64,000 nt of DNA from Serinus canaria (lineage: Eukaryota; Chordata; Aves; Passeriformes; Fringillidae): contig NC_066316.1 of assembly GCF_022539315.1 (NCBI RefSeq), forward strand, positions 58,963,994 through 59,027,993, given 5' to 3'. Shown one piece after another: positions 1 through 12,100 of the stretch. Within the stretch, counting starts at the first letter, position 1, and each line of letters starts with the position of its first letter. The notes under the pieces were generated by a model that did no database searches, was not told the DNA's origin, and saw only the letters and a list, made by a program, of their open reading frames with translations. The translations under genes and the position numbers were made by a program.

Positions 1-3000
1 GTAATAAACACTTCTGCTTTTTCCCACCATCAGCAACATAACCTAATCACAAGGCAATCACATTTGACTTGATCGATCTCCAGATTTTCTAGTTGTGATT
101 TATTTTATACAAAATATCCTGTCAGGAAGGTGGAAGGGAGCCCAACTTTTGCAGTGTGATAGATTATAGAGGCAAGACAGTCTGCTGCATACTTGTGAAA
201 TAGCAAAATGTAGCCTATTTGAAAAAACCCCACAATTCTATGTTTCAAAATTCCTTATACCCTAATAAAAACTGGTACAAAAATTAAATTCAATAATTTA
301 ATGTCTTTCCACAGTCCATACATGCTGGTAGGATTTAAATTTGGGCTTACATGTGTTTGTATCAAAGGGAGAAAAAAAATTAAATTCCACTTTTCAGTTA
401 AAGTCAAATGCCACCTAAAATTACTATAGATCAGACACAGAAAAAAAATCAGCAATATGTGTTCATACAATGTAGGACTATTTTCTAAATGTAGTTATTA
501 ATTAAAAAAAACCCAACCAAGAACCCCAAATATGTTGAGACATTTTAATTTCAAAGAGGATTGCCTAAGACATATGGAAACATCCAACACAATTTTTAAA
601 ATTTCCCAATTGCACAGTCAACAATGTTTTTATCCTCTTTAGCTCAAGATGACTTAGATTCTTCATTCTTGAAGCCACAAAAAGGCATCCACTTCTGATG
701 GCTTTCTTAAATATCATTCCTCTGATTTAAGAGCCTGTCCTTCTATCATCCACCCCCTTGGTACCTCTTTGCAGTGAAAGTGAACTTAACACCTTATTTT
801 CTCTCCTAGATTTTTTAAAAAAATTTTCTTTTTTCTTTACTAGTGTGAAGATAACAAGTGTTCACTTAGCAACCTAGCTGCATTACTGCATTACTGAGGG
901 ATTATTTTTGACAGCCACTGTCAGACCCAAGAATGGACATACATGTAAAATACTCATGATTCTACTGACATTAATGACAGTCTTCAGGCCCTGGTTGGGC
1001 TTACTGCCTTGGTCATCAAACCTAATGTTGGTTGCAGGAGGATGACTTGTGTAACTCTTAACTTTGACACTGTAAGTACTGAATACTTAGTTTTGGTTTA
1101 GGTTAAGTTTTCTTTCTTTTTTTCCCCACAGAGAATGGAAACAATGTTAACAATCTAATCACAGGCACTGTGAAGTTCTATGAGGAAAAAAGACAAACAA
1201 CACCTAGTTGTTATTCAAAATGTCATTTCAAGGAATGCACCTTTCCTTCAAATTATTTGTTTTTTTCATCCACATCATGCATCCCTTTGTGTGTATCTTG
1301 TGTGAATGTATGTGTAGGAGTGAAGAAACAACATCACACAGGGAGATTGGCAAGACAGAACATAAGCACTGGAGAATGACTATAAATAGGACTCACCAAC
1401 CTCAGCTGATGAGTGCGTTTTCACATTTCAGGAAGAAGAAGGGAATATAATAGTGTCTTTATAGTACCACAGCAGGTATCACTACAAGCAAGCAAGAGTT
1501 AAAACCTCACAAAACAGAAGTGAGAAGGACACAACCTGCAGGACAGGGAGCAGTCAGCACTGGACAACCTGGCAAATGTACAAGGCCTGCTTAACAACAG
1601 GGATTGACTTACTATTTATGGTAGGCAAACCTGTCCTGTCTCTCATGACAAAAAGCCAGACAATGCAACTTTTGTACTACAGCTACAGAAACGAAAAACA
1701 AATCATAATAGCTTACACCAAACTGCAAATTTGACCAAGTCATTGATTTGCAAATGCAACTTTCAGTATTTTCAAAATCAATTTAAGACTTCAATAAAGT
1801 AGTTACATTCTGTTCATTGCACTTTGCTTTACCTCAAAAAACCAATTTCTAATTTAATACAGCTGAGTAACTTTTGGTCAGGCCCAAAAGATCTGGAATG
1901 CATATAGCTGGCCTGGCTAGATGTTGGAACTTGCCAGCTTGCTTGGTTCCTCTGCACAGGCTACAGAGCCCCACTTTATTTACTCACTTCCACAATTATT
2001 TATCCACTATGTTCAATATGCACTATGAGTATTAACATGTAATAATAAAATCATAGAATGGTTTAAGTTGGAAGGGGCCTTAAAGATCATCTAGTTCCTG
2101 TCATGGACAGGGACACCTTTCATTAGACCAGGTTGTTCAAAGCCCTATCCGAACTGGCAATGAACATTTCCAGGCAAGGAGCATCCACAGTTACTCTGGG
2201 CAACGTGTGCCAATGCCCCACTATCACAATAAAGAATTTCTTCTTAATAACTGATCTAAACCTATGCTCTTTCAGATGAAGCCATTCCCTCTAGTTCTGG
2301 CACTTCATGCCCTTGTAAAAGGTTTCTCTCAATCTTTCTTGCAGATCCCTTCAGGTACCGGAAGACTGCAATAAGTTCACACCAAATACATCTCTTCTCC
2401 AGGCTGAACCACCATTTTCTCCGCCTTTCCTTGTAGGACATGTTTTCCATCCTTCTGATCATCTTGGTGGCCTCCTCTGGACTCATTCCAGCAGGTCCAT
2501 GTCCTTCCTGTGCTGGGACCCCAGAGGTGGATGCAGCACTGCAGGTGGGGTCTCATCAGAGCAGAAGGACAGAATCCTCTCCCTGGCCCTGCTGGCCACA
2601 CTACTTTGGATGCAGCCCAGGATACAACTGGATTTCTGGGCTGTGAGTACACATTCCTGGGTCATGTCCAGACTCTCACCCACCAGCATCCCCAAGTCCT
2701 TCTCAGCAGCACTGCTCTCATTCTGTTTATAATAGCTATCAAACAACAAACTGTTAAATCTCTTCAAACTAAAATATGCAGAAGTGCTCACACTGCTATT
2801 CTCTGCCCTTTTAAGTTAAGAATCACATTTTCTAGAATGCAAGTAAGTTTCATTTCTATTTTCATTTTATGGCCAGCCTTATTTCACATCAGTAATTGTA
2901 TAATATGAGAATTTTGTATGCATTCAATATTTAATAGCCTTTTAAAACAATTTCTGGCCAGTACAGCAAAGTATCTGTTCCTTGGTTTCCCATCAAGTAG

Positions 3001-6000
3001 CAAATGGGCTACCACATATACAGCTATAATGACATATAACAAAGCTTATTTTGTAAAGTGCTTTCTTTTATGTCAGATTAAAAAGTGTCATGCTGTGAAG
3101 TTAAAACAAACAACTTTAGACCAGAAATTAACTTACAATTAGATGATTGCAAAAAGCAGTTAAAAATCATTTGAGACCATTTCCAAAATGAAAAAGCACT
3201 TATTGAGCATTGACATAAGCAAATCATTACAAGGTCTAACTACAGGGTTATCATGCAGGCAATTCCTTCATGACCTCAGAAATATAAGGAATTAATTGTT
3301 AGACTAAACACTAATCTTTATTTGAAATATATACTCTTTGAAAAGCTCCTCCTTGAACATAGACAGCCAAGTTTTGAAACTCCAACCAACATCACAGGAA
3401 CTTAACATGCTGAATTGAATGTCTCTATCCTTGTAGAAAGCTTTCTCAGCCTTACAGTGGTTACATGACCATTCACTAACACAACAGAAAGAACAGGTTG
3501 TGAAGGTCCTACACGTCTAAGTTTCAACAGTTTCTACTCATGCTTTACTTGTGTCTATCCCACAATCAGTGGTGAGAAGAGATACTTTTTTCCTTTCCTT
3601 CATTGCAGAATACCCTAGATCTACCCAGATCTGGGAATTCATTTCTATCAAGCATAGCAGAAAAACTGTTTATTAAGATAATATTCAGTAAATGAAATTG
3701 TATTGGTAGGCAGGACTAGTAAGATTCTTAACAAAAACCATATTTAAGCCATAAAGCCTCTTGCCAGAAGATAGTAGAGATATTAAACATTTCTATGGAT
3801 TCAAGAGGAGACTGGAAAAAAATAATTAGAGACTCATTATTATCAAGGATGCCACCTCACTTCAAAAAGTGCACAAATCTTGAACTGCTGCAGCCTTAGA
3901 ACTTAGTTTTGAGGAAATACCTTCTTACACACCTGCCCTTTTTTAATGGCTTTAACATGTTAGACGTGTTAGGAAGGCAGATCCTAAATCTGGTCCAGAC
4001 AACCACTCTTATGATCTTACCATAACCATAAAACTTGGCTAAATGTTTTCCATGGCTATACCTAAATTTGAAGAGAATAGAAAGAGATGTGAAATATCTA
4101 ACTGTGTGTGGATACAAGATGCAAGCCAGTGGCTGTTAAAACATAATAATACAACTCAGCTTCCACTTGTCAGCACTTTGGTGTGTTTCGGTCATAAGCA
4201 CCTATTAATTTCTAAGGTAAAATACGTTAATTCTTTTTAAACAATGTTGATTGAGTTGAAGCAAAATTCAATTCACACTTGCTGTAAAATAGATCTAAAC
4301 TCAAATTTTTAAAAGCACACTATGAAAGCACTGAGCTTTCACCTCACTCAACATAAAGATGTACAATGCAACAGTACCAGACAATACAATTACAACACTC
4401 TTTGAAATTATGCTTCACATGAAATGAAAAAAATTCCTTACTGCATAAGAAACAAACCTTCAGCAATTCAATAACTGTCTGAGTTCACTTGAGACACCTC
4501 AGCTAAAACAAAACTTAAAGAAAAACCATAATGAATTTCATACATTTTCATTTTCACTGCAACTGAAATGAGTCAAGTAGCACAGTGAGCTGCTGTTTAC
4601 CGCACATGCTTGCACCTTTATAATGTACTTTTTGTTTCTCGTGTACCACAGCCACATGATTGTGATTTGCACCTGCAGGTTTCCTAACCAGGATAATTTA
4701 GCAATAAAAAGCCTAGGTTAATTTCTAAACACAATGAGTTTAGAGGTCACCATGATAATATGATAAGAAGAGGAAAAACGGATATGAGACACATTCCCTT
4801 CGGCCTGTTCCTCGTGGCCAGCTTCAAACCGCCTCTCTGGCTGGGGCCAAGCTAGATGCCCAGCAGTGCTTCCTCCCAATGCACAGAGGGAAAAACAGAT
4901 GTGGCAGAGGAGAGGGAGTGAGGTTAGATGAAAGGAAAACAATTTCCCTTCTCTCTGTTTTCTTCAGTCAATGAAGGGAAAAACCAATCACGTTCACCAT
5001 GCTCATCCAATACTTCCTCTCTCTTTCCTGTTTTAAGATCGCTCAGTCATGTTACTCCCTCATGAACACTGGTAAAACAGTGCCACGTCTACCTTTTTCT
5101 CCTCATTTCAGACACCACCTCCTTACCTCACCCACAGCCAGATCACCTTGCTTCAGATTCCCCTCATCCTATAACTATCCATTTCTCCCTTTCCACATTC
5201 TCAAGGGGTTATGCCACACCTTTCAGTTGCTGTGCATGCCAAAAGCAGACATCTTTCAAAAGCTTTTGTGACTTTGCACATACATAATGACATGTCCTGA
5301 ATGTTTTTGTTTTTTTTTTTTAATTACACATAGTTTGAGGTCATGCTGTGCTAAATGTTATATTCAGTGAATCTTCTGGTCTCTCACAAGAGCACATACA
5401 AAGAAAGCTGGTGTATCACAGGTGATGTCAGAAGAAAAGTTAAAAGGCAGTGAAGTGAGGGGACTGAGAGAAGCAGGATGGAGAATATGGTGCTTTTCTC
5501 TTTCTCTTGCTTTCTGTCAACAGAACAATTTTTAAAACTCATTTGTATTTGTTGTCTGTCTTTGCCAAATCATATATTAGAAGTGAGATGTGCTACTTAC
5601 TTGCTCTTCATATAAAGACATTCTGTACTGGCTAGATGAAAAAATAGTTTCCAAATATAAAATGTTCCTAGTCATTTCCCCAGTGCAAAATTTGTAACAT
5701 TTACCCTCATACCATGACCTGGGAAGGAAACATTTTAAAATAACTGCCAACTCATCTTCTATCTGTTTTCTATATTCTTGCACTAATGGTAGACCCATTT
5801 ATTGTTTAATTGATGGTATAAACTCCCACTTTATTTATGCCTAGACAGCTTCCTGAGAAACAAGAATGGAATAGAAACCAGATTAGAAGACTGGATTTTC
5901 TAGCCTACAGCTAATGAATTATGTGAATTTAGTTAAAACTGATTTCAGACACAATGTGACAGAAATTTGGCAGCATCTTCTAGAAGAAAGGTTGAAAGCA

Positions 6001-6677
6001 TTTCACTAAGCAAGAAGTCGAGAGTAAATATTTTATTGTGTAACCAAATTTAGGACAAACATCATTTTCAGCACAGAATTTAACAGAAACAACATTCCAG
6101 TCAAATTAGCTAGCTTGACTCAGTACACCAAAGGATGAAGAGATCAGAACTGCTCCCTCTGATTCAACTTATATTTACTCAACTGAAAGCAAAACCAGAC
6201 ACTACCAGATCCATACATAAAGTGTGACTGTTCCTTCACCAGGTCATCTTAAAACTACACATCCAACCAACACCCAACTAGAAATCCTTTGTCATCTGTC
6301 AACATTGACATCAACAAAATCTCCATTCTTTCTATCTGTCGCTAATGAGCTTTACCATCAACATGCACATGCTTACAACGTCAAAACCTTCTCATCCCTC
6401 ACTCTAAACCGCACTTGCCAAAAAGGAAAATCAAAATACTCACTTTGGCTACATTTGCTTGCAGAAATGGACTGACAGAATGCTCACAAACAAAATTAGA
6501 CCCGATCACTTATCACTATTAGAAAGAAATCTTCATCTACTTGGTGAAAATATTGCTGCATTTTTCTCCACCCATTTTCTAAAAAGCAATCAGTTAATTT
6601 TCCAAAGGGAAAAACCCCGCAGGAATGCTCCCGCAGCTCCCTCCCCGCGGCGGCGGCAGCCAGCGCCGCGCACTTAC
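1..6677 (-). other. AKAP7 intron after the alpha exon (window part)
   Basis: AT-rich intronic sequence. Apart from the CR1 fragment at 2.0-2.7 kb nothing coding was recognised. The shared 3' exon and the beta-isoform exon were looked for by their expected protein sequence and not seen. Confidence 0.7.
2046..2715 (-). mobile_element. 5'-truncated CR1 LINE fragment
   Basis: On the minus strand the sequence encodes the C-terminal part of CR1 ORF2 with frameshifts: EKDLGMLVGESLDMTQEC, CILGCIQSSVASRARE, then in another frame MSPEEATKMIRRMENMSYKE. The 3' end on the plus strand at 2,046 begins with the CR1-like AAATCATAGAATGG followed by GTTGGAAGGGGCC. It is decayed and non-functional. It lies in the AKAP7 intron in the same orientation as the gene. 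Confidence 0.9.
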
Positions 6678-6726
6678 TGATCTTCTCCTCCCCTCTGGAG
6701 AAGGGAAAGCAGCAGAGCTGGCCCAT
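6678..6726 (-). CDS. AKAP7: AKAP7 short (alpha/beta) isoform, alternative first coding exon
   Basis: The 17-residue reading MGQLCCFPFSRGEEKI(S) matches the start of mammalian AKAP18 alpha/AKAP15 (MGQLCCFPFSRDEGKIS). Gly2 is the known N-myristoylation site and Cys5/Cys6 the palmitoylation sites that hold this isoform at the plasma membrane, where it anchors PKA beside L-type calcium channels. The exon ends at a strong donor, A/GTAAGT, in phase 1, the same phase as exon 7, so both can splice to one shared downstream exon. The long frame continuing past the donor is intronic. The beta-specific exon was not found. Confidence 0.93.
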
Positions 6727-6903
6727 GGCACCGGCCGCCTCAGCCTCTCCCTCGTCCTCTCTGCTTGCACCTTAAGCAAAACCTGCAAGTCGGGCGGCGG
6801 TCTGTGCAAAAACTGCTTATTCCTCCCTGGAAGCGACCGGGAGACGGGGACCGAGCGGCGGCCCCCCCCCGCCCCGCCCCCGGCACGGCCCCTCCAGCCC
6901 CCG

Positions 6904-7071
6904 CCCAGCCCAAGCCCAAATCCAAATCCAAGCTCAAACCCAAACCCCAGCCCTAGCCCCTGCCCAAATCCCAGCCCCAGCCCCAGCTCCAGCTCCAGCT
7001 CCAGCTCCAGCCCCAGCCCCAGCCCCAGCCCCAGCCCCAGCCCAAACCCAAGCCCCCGCCCCAGCGCCAGC
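6904..7071. repeat. Degenerate hexanucleotide repeat (AGCCCC plus strand; GGGGCT minus strand)
   Basis: Runs of CCAGCC/CCAAGC/CCAGCT-type hexamers fill about 170 bp, with the purest part (AGCCCC units) at about 7,009-7,043. On the AKAP7 strand it reads as repeated GGGGCT, giving many G-runs of three or four. Both strands show long open frames (Pro-Ser/Asn and Leu-Gly/Glu repeats), but these are simple consequences of the repeat. Confidence 0.9.
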
Positions 7072-8579
7072 CCGCGGGGCTGGGGATCACTGGCATCCTG
7101 CACCTGTCTCCCTGGCATCGAATTTGCTTAAAGCCAGATCTTCCCTTTCCCGTCCTGACGTTACGGGAGGGATGGGCGCTGGAAAATAGAGGCAGCCGTC
7201 TGGCCGCCTTAAATACGGCACCGGCCGGTGGGGCTGAGTGCCCCTGCCACCACTGCTCCCCTCCGCCCCACAGCCGAGTGCTGAGAAACGGGAGAAAATG
7301 TAGTTAAGGACGTATTATGTCTCTGTATATCAGTATTTATAGTTAATATATGAGCTCTTTTTCTTTCCCCTCATAATGAAAAATGAAGTTACAAGATTAA
7401 AGAAGGAAGGAAGAAAGCTGCTCAAGCAGCTGGAGGAGCTGGCACAGCAGCCCTAGCCTGAGATGCTGAGTAACAAACGGGGATCATGGCTCTGGGCGTG
7501 GTGGGGATTTGCCGCCGACTTCAGCAGGCATAGAGCCGACCACCTTCACTCCAAGTTACCAGTCCTCCTTTCTCAACACGGCGTGTACTGCAAGTGTGGG
7601 CGATGAAGGTCACCTGGTGGATGTATTAAACCTAGGATTTTTTAAGGTAATAAAATGCTAACAAGATGCAATCAGCTAGTGATTAAAGATAAAAATAATC
7701 AAAGGCAGTCCTACAAGGATTAGTATTCATCCTAACTTAACTCAACACCAGTCATTATTAACTTGAAAGTAAATAAATTATAAAATCCCTAAGAGTGAAA
7801 GTTTGGCATACACCGTGAGAAAGGACAGTAAATAAGCACAGACTGTACAGCTTTGGCAAACTGAGTCTATTCTGCCCAAGTATGTCAGTCAGTAAAAAGA
7901 AATGAAAAGACATACATTTTGTTTAAGTATTCTTCCATTCACCAGAACCAAAACCACACGGCTTTCTACTTATTTTGTCCTGTGGTTCCTTTAATTTATA
8001 GGAATCAAACATTATTGGGGTTATTACCCTTTTGGCTATCAAAGCATCTTTGCAGGGTAAATCTATGTGAATATCCATGCTTTTGCTGCAATTAGCTGTC
8101 AGCACAAGCTGTTCTGTTAAACAACAGGGAATGTACATGACATGTGGCTGAGAAGTAGCTCTCTGGTGTCCAATAAACCTTTATTGAACCTGACCCATGG
8201 TCAGCCATTCATAATGGCAAATTTCCCTGATGCCATGTGGCTCTTAAAACTCAAGCTCATACTGTAATTTTTGCTTCATTGTGGGAATTAATAAAATATC
8301 TCTCTCTTCTGTCTGGATGTGTATTTCTGCCAACACGTAGATTATTTAATACTTCAAGATTTCTTCATCTGATTGGTTTACCAGAAATTTTCCAACAACT
8401 TTTAAAGTTAATGTTGTAATGGGCAGATGACACATTCACATACACATAAGCAAAACTTGATCACACAAATCTTCTATCACTTGGCTAATAATGAAGGAAT
8501 GCAGGTGAAAAATGATTGGATTACAGACTAGAAAGTCTGCACGCTGTCCTGGAATAGAGTTCCATTTTCTTCCCTGAAG

Positions 8580-8898
8580 CTGGTACAGTGCTGTGTTTTG
8601 GATTTAGGATAAGAACAATGTTGGTAACACACTGATATTTTATTTGTCTCTGAGCAGTGTTCACTCTAAGTTAAGGACTTTTCAATTTCCTATGCTTTAC
8701 CAGTGAGCAGGTGCACAAGAAGCTCGGAGGGAGTGCAGCCAGGACAGCTGACTCAAACTGGCCAAAGACATACTGCAGACTGTAGAATGTTGTGCCCTGT
8801 ACCTGAAGCAGGGAGAGTTGGCTGGGAGGCACCAATAGCTGCTTGGGGACAGGCTGACAACCCATTTGTCAGTGGGTTTTATTATTCTTCTTTTGTAC

Positions 8899-8974
<76 letters not shown>

Positions 8975-9145
8975 CAATTACTTTATTTCCGTTATTAAAC
9001 TGTTCCTATCTCAACCCACAGCTTTTAATTTTTTTTCTGCTTCTTCTCCCCATCTCACCATGGGTGGGGGTGGACAGGGAGTGAGTGAGCTGCTGTGTGG
9101 TACTTAGTTGCTGGCTGGGGTTAAACCACAACACAATTTCCTGTC
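8580..9145 (+). mobile_element. Decayed solo LTR of an avian endogenous retrovirus
   Basis: The segment carries blocks I recognise from a common avian ERV LTR family: GTGCACAAGAAGCT followed by GGACAGCTGA; TTATTAAACTGTTCCTATCT; and the tail GGCTGGGGTTAAACCACAAC. The central part is replaced by a pure ATT array. No gag, pol or env sequence accompanies it. Family naming was made from memory without a library search. Confidence 0.75.
8900..8971. repeat. (ATT)24 microsatellite
   Basis: Twenty-four perfect ATT units lie within the decayed LTR. Such a long perfect array is likely to be length-variable. The poly-Leu frame across it is an artefact. Confidence 0.98.
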
Positions 9146-12100
9146 CAGGAGATCCAGGAAAACCACGGTGTTTCATTGAGAGATCATCCATGTGCAATTG
9201 AAAAACCAGCCTTTCACGACTGCAGTCAATTTGCTTTTGAAAGTAATTTTTTTCTACATTCAGGAAGTAAAAATAAATCAGAAGAAACCAAATCCACAGT
9301 CACTTTCCATTTAAAGCCCTAATCTTGCATCTAGTATCTCCTTTGGCGATGCCTGCAGTCACTGACACTTGAGCACCATTACAGACAGCCTGTGACAGCA
9401 ATGGTTCTTAACATTTGATATTAATATGAAGGATGCTCAGGCATGCAAGTTTCTCCTTATGACATTGATGAAATAAAACATAAGGCTCAGATAACTTTTT
9501 ATTATTCTTGTTTCCATTATAAAGACTAATACTTACATATGAGAAAAGAATCCAGCTACCACACAGGTAAAGGTATGAATTCTGCTGCTATTTGCATTTT
9601 TAAAATGCTCTAGTTCATATTTGTTTTCCCAAAAGTAAGAATCTCAGACAGGAAAATCCTATGAATATTTCTTAGTTTTTACAGATATACGTCAGCTTAT
9701 CTCAGAAGAACAAGTGTAATATATTTAGCATATTTGTAAAGCATGGTTTTTCATAAAATTAGAATTGTCTTTAAGCTACATAATACTAAAAAAATAAGTG
9801 TATAAGGCTGGTAGGTGGTAATTTTTATTCTTTTCCATTACTACTCTGTTATTAACAATAACTAGATCACCTACTGTTTAAAGAATTATTATCTTCCAGT
9901 AGCAGAAAAAAAATCAGAACAGTATAGAAGTTTTTTAAGTAACTACAACAATTTTTACATTCTGCATTCAATGAAATTCCTCTGAGCTGTGTAGCTGCCT
10001 CACTTGAGGAGATGCTGTCAGCCTAACCCAGAGCAAAAAGAAAAGAACATGACCCATATTCTACAACATAAATGAATTAAACATGAATACTAGAGGGCAT
10101 AAGTGAAGACAGTCATCTAAGCATGGAGAAAGTATTTCTAAGAGTGAGCAGCATCTTCCATTCAGTTCAGGATCAAAACAAGAAGAACAGACAACATTTT
10201 AGGCAGACCCCCCCCAGACATTCTCAACCAAAAAAAAAACTTAAAAAAGAGAAAAAACCCAAACAATCAAAAAATGTTCAAGTAATAAAACAAACATTAA
10301 CATATATTTTTCAGTTTTATATAAGCATAATCTCCTTCTATATACACATATCACATCTATGTAGTTCCTAAATGAATACAGAGTTCCTAGTGCTCTCATC
10401 TTTCCACAAGTATGTTTAACCAAGCAGTATTAAGAAGCACAGTCCTCTTAAAACCAAGAATCCCTCTGTTAAAACATGCAACAATCACAGTTCTTACTGA
10501 TCACTTTCTAAGCAGTCCTGGCAATCCATGGATGTCAGGATGACAATAATCTATTAAGCAATTCTGGAATAGTCACAATCAGTGATAGACCACTTTCATC
10601 CATCTATAAACCATCTTTAAGCCAAAAATAACAAAATACAAAAGCATGAATGCGGGTAAAAGGAAGAAACAGAGGAGTCAAGAAGGGCCCTGGCTTTCTA
10701 ACACTGGTCCCATCATTCTACCTGCATTCTAACTTCCAGGATGAGGGTAGGGACCATCAAATCCATTGAAACCTCCAGAGCTGGAGAGGGTCCATCTTAA
10801 ATATTTTAAATATTAAATTCAGTAACAAAAGTGGGTCTGATCACATTTTCAGTGCTTTGCTAGCTCAAGGCCTGCCATTTGTTCTGTTTGGACACCTCTT
10901 GAAATTTTGGTGAGCTATACAAAGTACAATTTTGATGCAAGTTACAGCAGAGCAGCAAAGCTTTCAGCTGTATCAGGCACATGTGGCTGGATATAGAACT
11001 ATAATAACTCTAGCCACATGAGGCTTAAACAGCCAAAGCATTATTAAAAATGAACAGGCCCCCAGAAGATACTGGTATATATTTTGTTGGGAGGCAGAGA
11101 AACTGAAGGACACCTTGAGACTGAAACAGAGGGATAAAATTTTGCCAGGTGAGGAATGGCAAGTTACCATCCTTTATCAAGGATTGCTGTTCAGATTAGC
11201 CAAAAAAAAGTGGTTGAAATAAAAACAGCAAACAGAACTATCAGCCTCCCTGAGTAGAAATTATGGTTTTGAATCTTGGAAAGTCTCTCTCCTTACAGCA
11301 GATAAAGACCAAGAGAAACTAAAATGTATTCATTTTAAGCAGAGGCAATTTCAGCCTTCTTAATGCTCCTGAATACTGTTCAGCTGATCAGAAGGAACCT
11401 AGCTTTTTTTAGATGATGCTTGTGGTGCAAATTATGTAAAAAGTGGGTGAGGAGGAAAAGCTGATCTGCATTTCAATTTAAAAGTATTTCTGCACTCAGA
11501 ACCTAAGCTGTTCCCAAGCTTATGTATAAAAACACACTTACACACAGAGTGCAGAAGACAGTATATCACTGTAAGTTCTGTTTGGGGAGCACCTACCAAA
11601 TCAGAATTACAGTCCCCATTTAGAAGATAAAACAGGGATAAATAAATGATCTGTTGGACTTGCCAATATGCAAACATTTTCCTAGTGTGTTTGACAGTGC
11701 AGACTATGCTCCCACTTCTTTCTGATACTTGGTTTGTAATGCATTGTATAATTTTAACAATTTTTCAATTGTGTCTTTCTGAAAACACTTTCAATTCTTT
11801 TTCTGGAGAAAAAGCTTAAATGACGAGCCTAAATTAAATTTATTGTATTTTATTTTCTTTCAATAGCTTAAGAATATTCCTAGAAATATGCATTATACAA
11901 AAAAAAGAAAAAGAAAAGGAAAAAAAAAAAAAGAAGCAAATGAGTTGGCATTTGCATTATAAAACAGGAGTGCATATTCTAGCTATGCTTTTTAAAACCA
12001 CATTAAAATTCTCCAGGGAACTCTCACCACTAATATGTGTTTTACAACACTGCCTTCTAGAGAGAGAATCTTGCTCCTACTCACTGCAAATCACTATTCC

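Larger units (their letters stand above)
6600..7300 (-). promoter_or_regulatory. CpG-rich promoter region of the AKAP7 short isoform
   Basis: The base composition changes abruptly to GC-rich with many CpG dinucleotides around and upstream (higher coordinates) of the MGQLCC exon, in an otherwise AT-rich intron. This is what an internal, independent promoter would look like. The transcription start site cannot be fixed from sequence alone; part of the region is a GC-rich hexanucleotide repeat. Confidence 0.6.

Noticed and set aside
1..6600. Search for the AKAP7 PKA-binding exon and the beta-specific exon
   Set aside because: No minus-strand sequence resembling the VENAVLKAVQQY helix or the beta insert was seen, so both are taken to lie outside the window or to be absent.
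6594..7131. Frames of 168 and 174 codons with Pro-Ser and Leu-Gly repeats
   Set aside because: They are translations of the hexanucleotide repeat; only the first 49 bases after the ATG at 6,726 have family support.
8703..9107. 134-codon frame with a long poly-leucine run
   Set aside because: The leucines are the ATT array read in one frame; the rest is LTR sequence.
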